From Virgibacillus litoralis (GTDB lineage: Bacteria > Bacillota > Bacilli > Bacillales > Amphibacillaceae), in contig NZ_JAGGKK010000015.1 of the NCBI RefSeq assembly GCF_017873675.1, positions 54,019 through 118,018 on the forward strand: 64,000 nucleotides of DNA. The letters are read 5' to 3'. Each line of letters begins with the position of its first letter. Within the stretch, counting starts at the first letter, position 1. The notes beneath the pieces are model-generated. The model was not told the DNA's origin and did not search any database. It saw nothing but the letters and a program-made list of their open reading frames with translations. Made by a program: the position numbers and the translations under genes. Below, in pieces: positions 48,966 through 57,451 of the stretch.

Positions 48966-49022
48966 GACAATTCAAAAATCTTGAATTATGATGAAGATAA
49001 GTAATTGTCGACAATCGACATA
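48966..49022 (+). promoter_or_regulatory. Promoter and operator of the GntR gene
   Basis: TTGACA (48966-48971), 17 bp, TATGAT (48989-48994), then 14 bp to the perfect palindrome TGTCGA-CAA-TCGACA (49008-49022). Site and offset equal those at doeA, implying autorepression. Confidence 0.8.
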
Positions 49023-49062
49023 AAACAATTTTTATATAAAAGGCAGGAAGGATGTTCTGCAT

Positions 49063-49716
49063 ATGGAAGATGAAAATCAAATCGTGCAAAAACCATTAAG
49101 TCAGCTAATTGCGGACCAACTTAAGAGAAAAATCTGGAATGAAGAGATTCAGTTTGGTGAACGTTTACTTGAAACGGATCTAGCGGATAGCTTTGATGTG
49201 AGTCGGAGTACAATTCGCGAAGCACTGAAAATACTTGAAATTGAAGAGCTGGTTATAAGTCAAGCGAGGAAAGGTACTTATGTAGCAGATTTTACCGAAC
49301 AGGATTTGGATGAAATTATTGAGTTACGTACATTGATTGAATCCCAGGCATTCACACAAGCAATAAAAGGTCTAGAGAAAAAACATATTGAATTTTTGGA
49401 GCAGATTATTGAGCAAATGAAGAAGAAGGCCGACGAAAAGGATTGGAATGGATTGTTTGACCTTGATATGCAATTTCATAGTTATGTCGTTAATTTATGT
49501 GGTAACTCACGAATTATTAAAATCTACGACTCACTGCAAGTGCAGATCAGGACGTTTCTTATGCACCTTGATCAATATTATTCCAGTTTTCAAGCATTCT
49601 ATGATGAGCACAAAGAATTACTAAGAGCATTAGTATCAAGGGATGTGCATACAGTGAATGAGAGTGTTAAGAATCATATTGCATATGTGGAAGCACATTT
49701 ACTTGGGGTGAAATAA
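49063..49716 (+). CDS. GntR family regulator (FadR/FCD subfamily)
   Basis: A 217 aa repressor-type protein. The N-terminal winged helix reads LIADQLKRKIWNEEI, GERLLETDLADSFDVSRSTIREALKILEIE. The all-helical FCD ligand domain has IELRTLIESQAF, DLDMQFHSYVV and HIAYVEAHL with the usual metal/ligand Asp and His residues. It starts the run gabT-like, ALDH, RidA and M20 genes (12 bp before the TTG frame of the next). Palindromes at its own promoter, at doeA and at the dehydrogenase gene are its likely targets. Known ectoine regulators in Proteobacteria are DoeX (AsnC type) and EnuR (MocR type), so this one would be different. Confidence 0.87.
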   Translation: MEDENQIVQKPLSQLIADQLKRKIWNEEIQFGERLLETDLADSFDVSRSTIREALKILEIEELVISQARKGTYVADFTEQDLDEIIELRTLIESQAFTQAIKGLEKKHIEFLEQIIEQMKKKADEKDWNGLFDLDMQFHSYVVNLCGNSRIIKIYDSLQVQIRTFLMHLDQYYSSFQAFYDEHKELLRALVSRDVHTVNESVKNHIAYVEAHLLGVK

Positions 49717-49745
49717 TAAATTTTAAGTTGGGGAGGCTTAACAAA

Positions 49746-51098
49746 ATGAACAAAAAGTTTGCGAACGTTAAAACTGAACTGCCAGGGCCAAAGGCGAAGA
49801 AGTTGCTTGACCGAAGACATGACGTTGTACCACAAGGAGTAGGCTATGGAGTTCCAACATTTGTTGAGAAAGCAAAAGGTGCGTTGCTGCAGGATGTTGA
49901 CGGAAACCATTTTATTGATTTAGCTGGAGCGATTGGCTGTATTAATGTTGGACACAGTCATGACACAGTTGTAAGCGCTTTACATGACCAGGTTGATCGC
50001 TATATTCATACTGGATTCAATGTCATGATGTATGATCCGTATATCGAGTTTGCTGAAAAAATAGCGGCACTTGCCCCTGGCTATTCGAAAAAGAAAGTAA
50101 TGTTCTTAAATAGTGGAGCAGAAGCCGTGGAAAACGCAGTGAAAATTGCTCGGAAGTACACGAAACGTCAGGCGGTCGTATCGTTTTCAGGCGGATTTCA
50201 TGGACGTACATTAATGACAATGTCACTAACCGGAAAAGTAAGACCATTCAAATATGAATATGGTCCATTTGCGCCAGAAGTTTATCATGCGCCATATCCT
50301 TATAACTATCGTCGCCCTGAATCAATGAATGAAGGAGAATACACTGATTATTTACTAGAACAGGTGGAGAACTTTTTCATTAGTGAAGTTGACCCAAGCC
50401 AAGTTGCAGCATTTATTATGGAGCCTGTTCAAGGGGAAAGTGGATTTATTATTCCTAGTAAAAAATTCGTTCAAGGAATTTACGAAATTTGTAAACAGCA
50501 CGGCATACTGTTTATTGCAGACGAAATCCAAACAGGTTTTGGCCGTACTGGAAAGTACTTTGGAATGGAACATTATGAAGTTGAACCTGACCTGATAGCT
50601 ATTTCTAAATCAATGGCTGCTGGGTTACCGATTAGTGGTGTAATCGGTCGTGAAGAGGTCATGGATAGTGCGAAGCCTGGTGAATTAGGTGGGACGTATT
50701 GTGGTAGTCCGCTTGGTTGCCGTGCAGGGCTTGCCGTATTGGAAGTGATGGAGAAAGAGAATATAAATGAACGTGCTGAAATAGTTGGTAAAAAAGTAAT
50801 GGAAAGGTTTAAGAACATGTACGATCGTTTTGATGTCATTGGAGAATATAGAGGTCTTGGTGCTATGTGCGCGCTTGAACTTGTTAAGAATCGTGATAGC
50901 AAAGAACCTGCTAAAGAGCTTACAGGACAGGTTTTAAAAGAAGCCCATAAGCGTGGAGTTATCGTATTGAAAGCTGGTGTACATGATAATGTTGTTCGCC
51001 TGCTTATGCCATTAGTCATTACCGATGAACAGCTGGATGAAGCATTAAATATCCTGGAAGAATCGATTGAAGCAGTGCTTGTTGGGGTAAATGGATAA
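49746..51098 (+). CDS. Class III aminotransferase, GabT / DoeD-like
   Basis: A 450 aa PLP enzyme. IDLAGAIGCINVGHSHD, LNSGAEAVENAVKIARKYT, FHGRTLMTMSLTGK, ADEIQTGFGRTGKYFGME and PLP Lys in AISKSMAAGLPISG match 4-aminobutyrate transaminase. In this cluster it most likely takes the amino group from 2,4-diaminobutyrate (DoeD role) to give aspartate semialdehyde, but GABA is also possible. ATG 49746 after GGGGAGG is chosen over 49728. Confidence 0.85.
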   Translation: MNKKFANVKTELPGPKAKKLLDRRHDVVPQGVGYGVPTFVEKAKGALLQDVDGNHFIDLAGAIGCINVGHSHDTVVSALHDQVDRYIHTGFNVMMYDPYIEFAEKIAALAPGYSKKKVMFLNSGAEAVENAVKIARKYTKRQAVVSFSGGFHGRTLMTMSLTGKVRPFKYEYGPFAPEVYHAPYPYNYRRPESMNEGEYTDYLLEQVENFFISEVDPSQVAAFIMEPVQGESGFIIPSKKFVQGIYEICKQHGILFIADEIQTGFGRTGKYFGMEHYEVEPDLIAISKSMAAGLPISGVIGREEVMDSAKPGELGGTYCGSPLGCRAGLAVLEVMEKENINERAEIVGKKVMERFKNMYDRFDVIGEYRGLGAMCALELVKNRDSKEPAKELTGQVLKEAHKRGVIVLKAGVHDNVVRLLMPLVITDEQLDEALNILEESIEAVLVGVNG

Positions 51099-51134
51099 TA
51101 GAATACTAGATTTCATGATTGGAGTGAAGCAAAA

Positions 51135-52580
51135 ATGAATGAAGTAAAAACAAATAGTTATTTAATGAACATTAATGGTGAATGGGTTGGTAAAGACCTG
51201 GACACATTTAACGTTGTGAACCCAGCAAACAGTGAAATTATCGGAACGGTTCCTAATGGTGGTGAAAAAGAAGCTTCACAAGCAATTGGTGCTGCACATG
51301 AAGCATTTCAAACGTGGTCAGAGCTTACTGTTTATGAAAGGGCTGGTTATTTGAAAAAATTAAATCAGCTCATGCTGGATAATTTGGAAGAAGTAGCGCA
51401 AGTAATGACACTTGAAATGGGTAAGCCGATTAACGAGTCAAGGGGAGAAGTAAAATATGCAGCTTCCTTTATTGAATGGTTTGCTGAGGAAGGTAAACGT
51501 ATTTACGGCGAAACAATCCCATCACATGCAACGAATAAACGGTTACAAGTCTGGAAGAAACCAGTGGGTGTTGTTGCAGCGATAACACCTTGGAATTTTC
51601 CGGCTGCAATGTTAACTCGTAAGATGGGTCCGGCCTTGGCTGCCGGCTGTACGGTCATCATGAAACCATCAAGTGAAAGTCCATTAACAGCTGTTAAAAT
51701 AATGGAATTATGTGAGCAGGCTGGATTTCCAAAAGGTGTTATTAATCTAGTAACAGGTTCATCATCCAAAATAACTAAGGCGATTATGGATGATGACAAG
51801 GTTCGTAAAATTACCTTTACTGGTTCAACCGAGGTTGGAAAAATTTTAATTCGTCAGAGTGCTGATCAAGTGAAGCGGTTATCGCTGGAACTCGGCGGTC
51901 ATGCCCCATTAATCGTTTTAGATGATGCCAATGTCGATTTAGCAGTAAAAGGTGTAATGGCTTCTAAATTCAGAAATGCAGGTCAAACATGTATTTGTGC
52001 CAATCGAATTTATGTGCAGGCCGGAATTTACGATGAATTTGTTGAGAAGTTTTCCCAAGAAGTTGAGAAGTTAAAGGTCGGAAATGGTGCTGATGATTCC
52101 GTTGATATTGGACCATTAATTAATCAGGCTGGTTTGGATAAGGTGAATTATCACATGGAAGATGCAGTTAATAAAGGAGCTCATGTTGTAACTGGCGGTA
52201 AGCCGATCACAGATGGCGGCGGTGTATTTTTCACACCTACAGTTGTTAAAGATGTAGACCAATCCATGGTCGTTATGCAGGAGGAAACGTTTGGTCCTGT
52301 AGCCCCTATTCAAAAAATCGCATCAGAAGAAGATGCCGTGAAATTAGCAAATGATACGCCGTACGGATTAGCCGCTTATGTCTTTACGGACAATGTTGCA
52401 AAAGGTCACCGTGTTATTGAGCAGCTTAATTTCGGGATTGTTGGCTGGAATGACGGGGCACCTTCAGCAGCGCAGGTACCGTTTGGTGGAATGAAAGAGA
52501 GCGGTATCGGCAGAGAAGGCGGGCATGAAGGAATCGACGCTTTTGTAGAATCACAGTATGTTTCGATTGGAATGGAATAA
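51135..52580 (+). CDS. Aldehyde dehydrogenase, succinate-semialdehyde type / DoeC-like
   Basis: 481 aa. NAD-site ITPWNFPAAMLTRKMGPALA, GSTEVGK, catalytic Glu in LELGGHAPLIV and Cys in NAGQTCICANRIYV. The KMGPALAAGCTVIMKPSSESP and QTCICANR regions are typical of SSADH. With the upstream aminotransferase it would oxidise the semialdehyde (aspartate semialdehyde in an ectoine pathway, or succinate semialdehyde for GABA). Lies 36 bp after gabT-like and 36 bp before ridA. Confidence 0.88.
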   Translation: MNEVKTNSYLMNINGEWVGKDLDTFNVVNPANSEIIGTVPNGGEKEASQAIGAAHEAFQTWSELTVYERAGYLKKLNQLMLDNLEEVAQVMTLEMGKPINESRGEVKYAASFIEWFAEEGKRIYGETIPSHATNKRLQVWKKPVGVVAAITPWNFPAAMLTRKMGPALAAGCTVIMKPSSESPLTAVKIMELCEQAGFPKGVINLVTGSSSKITKAIMDDDKVRKITFTGSTEVGKILIRQSADQVKRLSLELGGHAPLIVLDDANVDLAVKGVMASKFRNAGQTCICANRIYVQAGIYDEFVEKFSQEVEKLKVGNGADDSVDIGPLINQAGLDKVNYHMEDAVNKGAHVVTGGKPITDGGGVFFTPTVVKDVDQSMVVMQEETFGPVAPIQKIASEEDAVKLANDTPYGLAAYVFTDNVAKGHRVIEQLNFGIVGWNDGAPSAAQVPFGGMKESGIGREGGHEGIDAFVESQYVSIGME

Positions 52581-52616
52581 TGTGCTGGAACAGTTACTTG
52601 AAGAGGATGTGATTTC

Positions 52617-53000
52617 TTGAAACAGATGATTCAGACGCTCAATGCTCCCCAACCGAGCGGACCATATTCACAAGGCGTTCAATCCGGTAACTTTATCTTT
52701 ATCTCAGGTCAGGATGGTGTTCATCCAAATGGAGATTCGGCAGGAGATACAATCACAGCTCAAGCTGCTGCAAGTTTGGAAAATATTAAAAGTATTCTAG
52801 CTGAGAAAAATGCTGGTTTATCAAATATTGTCCATATGACATGTCATTTAGCTGATTTAAATGAGGAAAATGTTCGCGAATTCAATAACGTATATGCATC
52901 ATATTTTGAAGATGTAGAAATAAAACCAGCGAGAATTACGATTGGCAGTCAATTGTTAGGGGTTAAAGTTGAAATCACAGCTATAGCATCCATTAATTGA
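52617..53000 (+). CDS. RidA/YjgF family reactive-imine deaminase
   Basis: A 127 aa trimeric Rid protein. SGPYSQGVQSGNFIFISGQDG, the conserved Arg in PARITIGSQLLG, and VEITAIASI are present; the Arg binds the carboxylate of imino acids. TTG start at 52617 (ATG 52626 possible). Rid proteins hydrolyse enamine/imine products of PLP dehydratases, and the EutB-like dehydratase gene lies 1.4 kb downstream, so the two are likely to work in sequence. A terminator follows. Confidence 0.88.
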   Translation: MKQMIQTLNAPQPSGPYSQGVQSGNFIFISGQDGVHPNGDSAGDTITAQAAASLENIKSILAEKNAGLSNIVHMTCHLADLNEENVREFNNVYASYFEDVEIKPARITIGSQLLGVKVEITAIASIN

Positions 53001-53008
53001 TCTAGATT

Positions 53009-53044
53009 GAAGGGAGTTGCTTAAAGTTGACTCCCTTCTTTTTT
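53009..53044 (+). terminator. Terminator after ridA
   Basis: Stem GAAGGGAG / CTCCCTTC with a 14-nt loop and T-run; it separates the GntR-ridA unit from the M20 gene. Confidence 0.8.
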
Positions 53045-53057
53045 AAAAGGGGGGGAT

Positions 53058-54251
53058 GTGAAGGTGTTAAAAAGAGTGCAAAAAATGGCTGATCAGTTAT
53101 CCGAATGGCGCCGCAAGCTTCACTCTATTCCGGAATTAAGCTTTCAGGAAGTGGAAACGTCAAAGTTTGTTGCTTTTGTATTGGAAAAAATCCCAGGTAT
53201 GCATGTGGAAATTGGAGTAGGGTGTCCAACAGCTGTAGTTGGAACGCTCTCGTCAGGATCTGGTCCAACAATAGCGGTCCGAGCGGATATGGATGCATTG
53301 CCAATTCATGAAGAAACGAATCATGATTTCAAGTCCCGTAATGAAGGTGTAATGCATGCATGCGGACATGATGCACATATGGCAATAGGCCTTGGGGTTG
53401 CCAATTTACTGGGAGATAGTTTTCAGAATGGAGAGGTAAAAGGAACAGTAAAGTTTTTATTTCAGCCTGCTGAAGAAATGGCAGATGTCCATGGCTCGAC
53501 CGGTGCACCATATATGATTGAGGCAGGAGCGTTAGAGAATGTCGACCATGTTATAGCTCTTCATATGAGTCCTGAGAATCAGCTTGGGGAGGTAAAGGTA
53601 CACGATGGTTATAGTATGGCTAACGTAGATGTGTTTGATGCTGCAGTTTTTGGCACCGGCGGACACGGCGCGTACCCGCATTTAGGGACTGATCCTGTCT
53701 GGATGCTTGGTCCTGTCCTGCAAGCTATGCATGGAATTGTCTCCCGTCGGATCTCTCCTCTCGATTCAGCAGTAATCAGTGTTGGCAGTATTCTTTGCGG
53801 AGTAGCGGGAAATGTTATCCCATCTGAAGTTCAAATCAAAGGGACAATTCGGAGCTATGACCCTAATGTCAGAAAGTTATTACATGCTGAATTAGAAAAG
53901 GCCCTTTCATTAGTAAGGGTTTTTGACGGTGATTATAAATTGACGATAACACCTGAAGATCCTTCATTAAAGAATGACCCAGCAGTTAATCAACTCTTTC
54001 GTGAGGTTATTAGGGATATTCATCCTGAGTTCAAGGTGCTCGACACACCATTCGGATTAGGGGGAGAAGACTTTGCACATATGACGCAGGTTGTGCCGGG
54101 GGCGATGTTCTTTCTGGGATGTGCTGTTGGTGATGGGAAAACGCGCGAACTGCATACACCGAGTTTTGATATAAATGAAAAGGTTCTTCCTGCTGGAGTA
54201 TCTATTCTGGGGGAAACAGTGGAACGTTTTCTGGCAGTTAAGAAAGTTTAA
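53058..54251 (+). CDS. M20 family amidohydrolase (DoeB2-like N-acetyl-diaminobutyrate deacetylase)
   Basis: A 397 aa M20D metallo-amidohydrolase. WRRKLHSIPELSFQEVET, AVRADMDALPIHEET, MHACGHDAHMAIGLG, the general-base Glu in FQPAEEMADVHG, and FGLGGEDFAHM for the metals. Ectoine clusters use an AstE/AspA-type DoeB or an M20-type DoeB2 to deacetylate N-acetyl-2,4-diaminobutyrate; this fits the latter. GTG start 53058 after GGGGGGG (GTG 53064 possible). The last residues (LAVKKV) are read from the beginning of an R1 repeat. Confidence 0.78.
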   Translation: MKVLKRVQKMADQLSEWRRKLHSIPELSFQEVETSKFVAFVLEKIPGMHVEIGVGCPTAVVGTLSSGSGPTIAVRADMDALPIHEETNHDFKSRNEGVMHACGHDAHMAIGLGVANLLGDSFQNGEVKGTVKFLFQPAEEMADVHGSTGAPYMIEAGALENVDHVIALHMSPENQLGEVKVHDGYSMANVDVFDAAVFGTGGHGAYPHLGTDPVWMLGPVLQAMHGIVSRRISPLDSAVISVGSILCGVAGNVIPSEVQIKGTIRSYDPNVRKLLHAELEKALSLVRVFDGDYKLTITPEDPSLKNDPAVNQLFREVIRDIHPEFKVLDTPFGLGGEDFAHMTQVVPGAMFFLGCAVGDGKTRELHTPSFDINEKVLPAGVSILGETVERFLAVKKV

Positions 54252-54312
54252 CTACTTTCTTACTGCATAAGTGCAACTAAGGCTTATCTATATTAGAGTT
54301 TGGCAATAAGCA
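54234..54312 (+). repeat. Interspersed repeat R1, copy 5 (full)
   Basis: GGCAGTTAAGAAAGTTTAAC, CTTTCTTACTGCATAAGTGC, AACTAAGGCTTATCTATATT, ending in TTTGGCAATAAGC. Nearly the same as the copy at 46600. It overlaps the last 18 bp of the M20 gene and forms the leader of eutB. Confidence 0.85.
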
Positions 54313-54403
54313 AATAAGGAAAAGCTGAATGTTGCTTAAAATCGGGAGGAAGTCGTTCGAAATCAGTTAACTATGTAAGTTTAGTCGAGAAAGGGGGGAT
54401 AGA

Positions 54404-55393
54404 ATGGTTGGAAGACCTGTTGTGCTGCGTGATGTTTGGATGGCTAGGAAAAGGATTTCCTCCATTGTTAAAAAATCACCGCTGATTTATTCCCCTGCAT
54501 TATCAGAATTTGCAGGGACGTCTGTTCATTTAAAATTGGAAAACTTTAATGTAAGCGATTCATTTAAAATTAGGGGAGCAACAAATAAGATTTTGAGTCT
54601 GACGCCTGAGGAACAGGAACGTGGTGTCACAACGTTTTCGACAGGGAATTTTGGAATGAGTGTAGCATATGTTGCAAAAAAATTGGGGATTAATGCTACC
54701 ATTTGCATTTCGAAACGAGTTCCAAAAGGAAAGGTTGATACTCTAAAGCGTTCTGGGGCTGAAATAGAAATATATGGTGAATCACAGGATGACGCGGAAA
54801 AGCGGAGTTACCAGCTGGAACGAGAACAAGGTCTGACTGTCATTCATCCATTTGATGATCCTTATATCATTGCTGGGCAAGGTACGATTGGTTTGGAATT
54901 GCTAGAGGATTTGCCTGAGGTCGATACAGTGATTGGAGGGCTATCTGGTGGCGGTCTGCACTCCGGTTTAGGAGTAGCTTTGAAATCAGCTGATTCTGAT
55001 ATTCAAGTGATAGGAGCATCAACAGTTCGAGGACCGACAATGTATGAGAGTATTAAAGCTGGAAAACCTATCATCGTGGAAGAACAGGATACCTTAGCTG
55101 ATAGTCTGCTTGGTGGGATTGGTCTCAACAATAGTTACACATTTGATATGGTTCAGCGGTATGTCGATGATATTATTTTGCTGAATGAAGATGAAATTGC
55201 TGAAGGGATGGCCTTCATGCTAGATAAACACCGAATGATTATCGAAGGTGCAGCAGCTTCCGGGATTGGTGCGATTTTAAATAATAGAATGCAGCTTGGC
55301 AGCCATGTTGTGGTTGTTATTAGTGGCTGCAGTGTTGATACGTCCGTAATTGTGGATATAGCAAACAAATATAAATCGACAATTCCGGAGTGA
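54404..55393 (+). CDS. eutB: Hydroxyectoine utilisation dehydratase EutB
   Basis: A 329 aa fold-type II PLP enzyme of the threonine dehydratase superfamily. PLP Lys in VSDSFKIRGATNKIL, FSTGNFGMSVAYVAKKLG, phosphate-loop GGLSGGGLHSGLG. The sequence LADSLLGGIGLNNSYTFDM is the feature I associate with EutB and not with IlvA. It would remove water from a 3-hydroxy-diamino acid made from hydroxyectoine. EutA and EutC partners are not adjacent. It heads the run eutB-dat-alr-nhaC-dehydrogenase, each within 50 bp of the next. Confidence 0.82.
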   Translation: MVGRPVVLRDVWMARKRISSIVKKSPLIYSPALSEFAGTSVHLKLENFNVSDSFKIRGATNKILSLTPEEQERGVTTFSTGNFGMSVAYVAKKLGINATICISKRVPKGKVDTLKRSGAEIEIYGESQDDAEKRSYQLEREQGLTVIHPFDDPYIIAGQGTIGLELLEDLPEVDTVIGGLSGGGLHSGLGVALKSADSDIQVIGASTVRGPTMYESIKAGKPIIVEEQDTLADSLLGGIGLNNSYTFDMVQRYVDDIILLNEDEIAEGMAFMLDKHRMIIEGAAASGIGAILNNRMQLGSHVVVVISGCSVDTSVIVDIANKYKSTIPE

Positions 55394-55411
55394 AAGTAAA
55401 GGGAGGTTTTT

Positions 55412-56245
55412 ATGTTGGATAAAATGCTATTTAATGGCCGGATTATGGATAGGGAAAACGTGGTCGATATAGAGGACCGCGGCTACCAATTCGGTGATGG
55501 AATCTATGAAGTTATCGGTGTCTATGATGGTAAACCGCTGATGCTTGATGAACATTTGGAACGGCTGAAAAGAAGTGCAAAAGAAATTAAGTTAATCATG
55601 TCTGATTCAGTTGATGACTTGAAAGCCAAGCTTGAGGAATTAGTATCAGCAAATAGTTTGGAAGAAGGCATTATTTATATGCAGGTCTCAAGAGGGGCTG
55701 CCGCCAGATGGCACGAATTTCCGAATGCTGATACGTCAACAGTAACTGTTGCATACACCAGGGCAGAGGAGCGAGCAAATTACGTGGAAGATCAGGGTGC
55801 AACGGCTGTATTGACGGAAGACATTCGTTGGTTAAGGTGTGATATTAAGACGCTTAATTTACTTCCGAATGTGATGGCCAAACAAGAGGCTGTTGAGCAT
55901 GGTGCGATTGAAGCAATTCTTCATCGTGGTGAGACCGTTACGGAAGCGAGTGCTTCAAATGTGTTTATCGTAAAAGATGGAGCATTGTACACACATCCAG
56001 CTGACAACTATATTTTAAATGGAATTACCAGAAGAAAAATAATTCAACTGTGTGAGGCAATAGATTTAGAAGTAAATGAAAAAACATACACAGTCGATGA
56101 ATTACTGGCTGCAGATGAAGTTTTTATTTCGGCTACTAAGTTGGATGTCGTGCCGATCCTGAAAGTTGATGATCATATAATTGGTACGGGTGAACCAGGT
56201 GAAATAACAAAACAAATAGTGCAGGAATTTCGTTCGCTTTACTAG
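55412..56245 (+). CDS. dat: D-amino-acid aminotransferase
   Basis: A 277 aa fold-type IV PLP aminotransferase. MLFNGRIMDRENVVDIEDRGYQFGDGIYEV, catalytic Lys in RCDIKTLNLLPNV, and VTEASASNVFIVKDG match the Bacillus D-alanine aminotransferase. It converts D-amino acids and 2-oxoacids. ATG after AAAGGGAGG. In an operon with a PLP racemase-fold protein directly downstream, it suggests that a D-amino acid appears in this pathway. Confidence 0.88.
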   Translation: MLDKMLFNGRIMDRENVVDIEDRGYQFGDGIYEVIGVYDGKPLMLDEHLERLKRSAKEIKLIMSDSVDDLKAKLEELVSANSLEEGIIYMQVSRGAAARWHEFPNADTSTVTVAYTRAEERANYVEDQGATAVLTEDIRWLRCDIKTLNLLPNVMAKQEAVEHGAIEAILHRGETVTEASASNVFIVKDGALYTHPADNYILNGITRRKIIQLCEAIDLEVNEKTYTVDELLAADEVFISATKLDVVPILKVDDHIIGTGEPGEITKQIVQEFRSLY

Positions 56246-56270
56246 AATAATTTAGGGGAGGGACTGAACT

Positions 56271-57404
56271 GTGTCGTATTCATTAACAATGACGTCTGGA
56301 AGTCCAACGATAGCGGAAGTGAATTTGGGTGCTTTCAACGAAAATGTAAGGACACTAAAAAAAGCAGTTGGAAACAGCATGCTTATGGCCGTAATAAAAA
56401 CAAATGGATATGGACACGGTTCTGTTCCAATCGGACGTGAAGCTGTTAAAGCAGGGGCAGACCGGCTTGGTGTCACAACTGTTGAGGAAGGTGCATTGCT
56501 CCGGGAAAGCGGTATATCTGTACCTATTCATCTGTTAGGCTCCATTATGCTTGAACAAGCAGCAGATGCTGTTTTTTACGGGTTAACAGCCTCTGTTTCT
56601 TCAATCAAACTGGCACAGGCGATCAGTGATGAGGCAACAAGGGAAGGAAAGACAATACCAGTACATTTAAAAATAGATACTGGACTTCATAGGTTTGGGA
56701 TTTCCCCTGGTGAAGTTATAAATTTCTGCATGTCGTGTTACAACCTTCCTGGAGTGCAGTGGGAAGGGATATACACCCATTTTTCCAGTGCTGATGAAGG
56801 GGATTGGCAAACAACGGAACAGCAGTATAAATTATTTATAGACACAGTATCTAACCTACGTGACCAGGGGTATGATTTTCCAATTCGGCATGTTGGGGCT
56901 TCAACGGTTGCCATCGAAAGAAAGGATATGCATCTGGATATGGTTAGGTCCGGGATTGCTTTATTTGGGTATCCGCCTGAATTGCATCAACGTGATTTAA
57001 TTTCGCTTAAACCAGTTATGCAATTGAAATCTAAAATTTTACATGTACGGGAGCTGCCGCCACACACTCCAATTGGCTATGGTGGCTGCTATGTTACTAC
57101 CTCTGCTGAAAAGATTGCTATTGTGCCTGTTGGACATGGTGATGGTTATCAACGAGCCTTATCCAATAAAGGTGAAATGCTTGTTAGAGGACATCGAGCC
57201 AAGATTGTTGGAACGATTTCCCTGGACCAAACGGTTATAGACGTCACGAACGTACCAGATGTTTGCGCAGGTGATGAAGTTGTTATGATGGGCGATCAGG
57301 GAAAGGAAGAAATTCTAGCACGTGAAATAGCAGGATGGATGGACAGCATTATAGATGAAGTTTTGTCGAGTTTAATGGAAAGAATTCGGAGAGTGTATGT
57401 TTAA
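56271..57404 (+). CDS. Alanine-racemase-fold protein with altered active site
   Basis: A 377 aa fold-type III PLP protein. PLP Lys43 in MAVIKTNGYGHG and the GYGGCYVT motif with the presumed catalytic Tyr are kept. Other canonical Alr residues differ: the usual IGYADGYPR is VGHGDGYQR, the CMDQ loop is SLDQ, and the late SYRVPR motif is replaced by SLMERIRR. So it is a racemase-family member that may act on a substrate other than alanine. GTG start after GGGAGGG, 25 bp after dat. A normal biosynthetic alr probably exists elsewhere. Confidence 0.75.
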   Translation: MSYSLTMTSGSPTIAEVNLGAFNENVRTLKKAVGNSMLMAVIKTNGYGHGSVPIGREAVKAGADRLGVTTVEEGALLRESGISVPIHLLGSIMLEQAADAVFYGLTASVSSIKLAQAISDEATREGKTIPVHLKIDTGLHRFGISPGEVINFCMSCYNLPGVQWEGIYTHFSSADEGDWQTTEQQYKLFIDTVSNLRDQGYDFPIRHVGASTVAIERKDMHLDMVRSGIALFGYPPELHQRDLISLKPVMQLKSKILHVRELPPHTPIGYGGCYVTTSAEKIAIVPVGHGDGYQRALSNKGEMLVRGHRAKIVGTISLDQTVIDVTNVPDVCAGDEVVMMGDQGKEEILAREIAGWMDSIIDEVLSSLMERIRRVYV

Positions 57405-57451
57405 TAGACTTTATTTGTAATATTACTAATAAAAAAAAAGGGGAATACACT

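Noticed and set aside
49746..52580. A plain GABA shunt (gabT-gabD)
   Set aside because: Sequence alone allows it, but position in a GntR-regulated unit with ectoine genes on both sides makes the DoeD/DoeC role more likely; both are stated in the entries.
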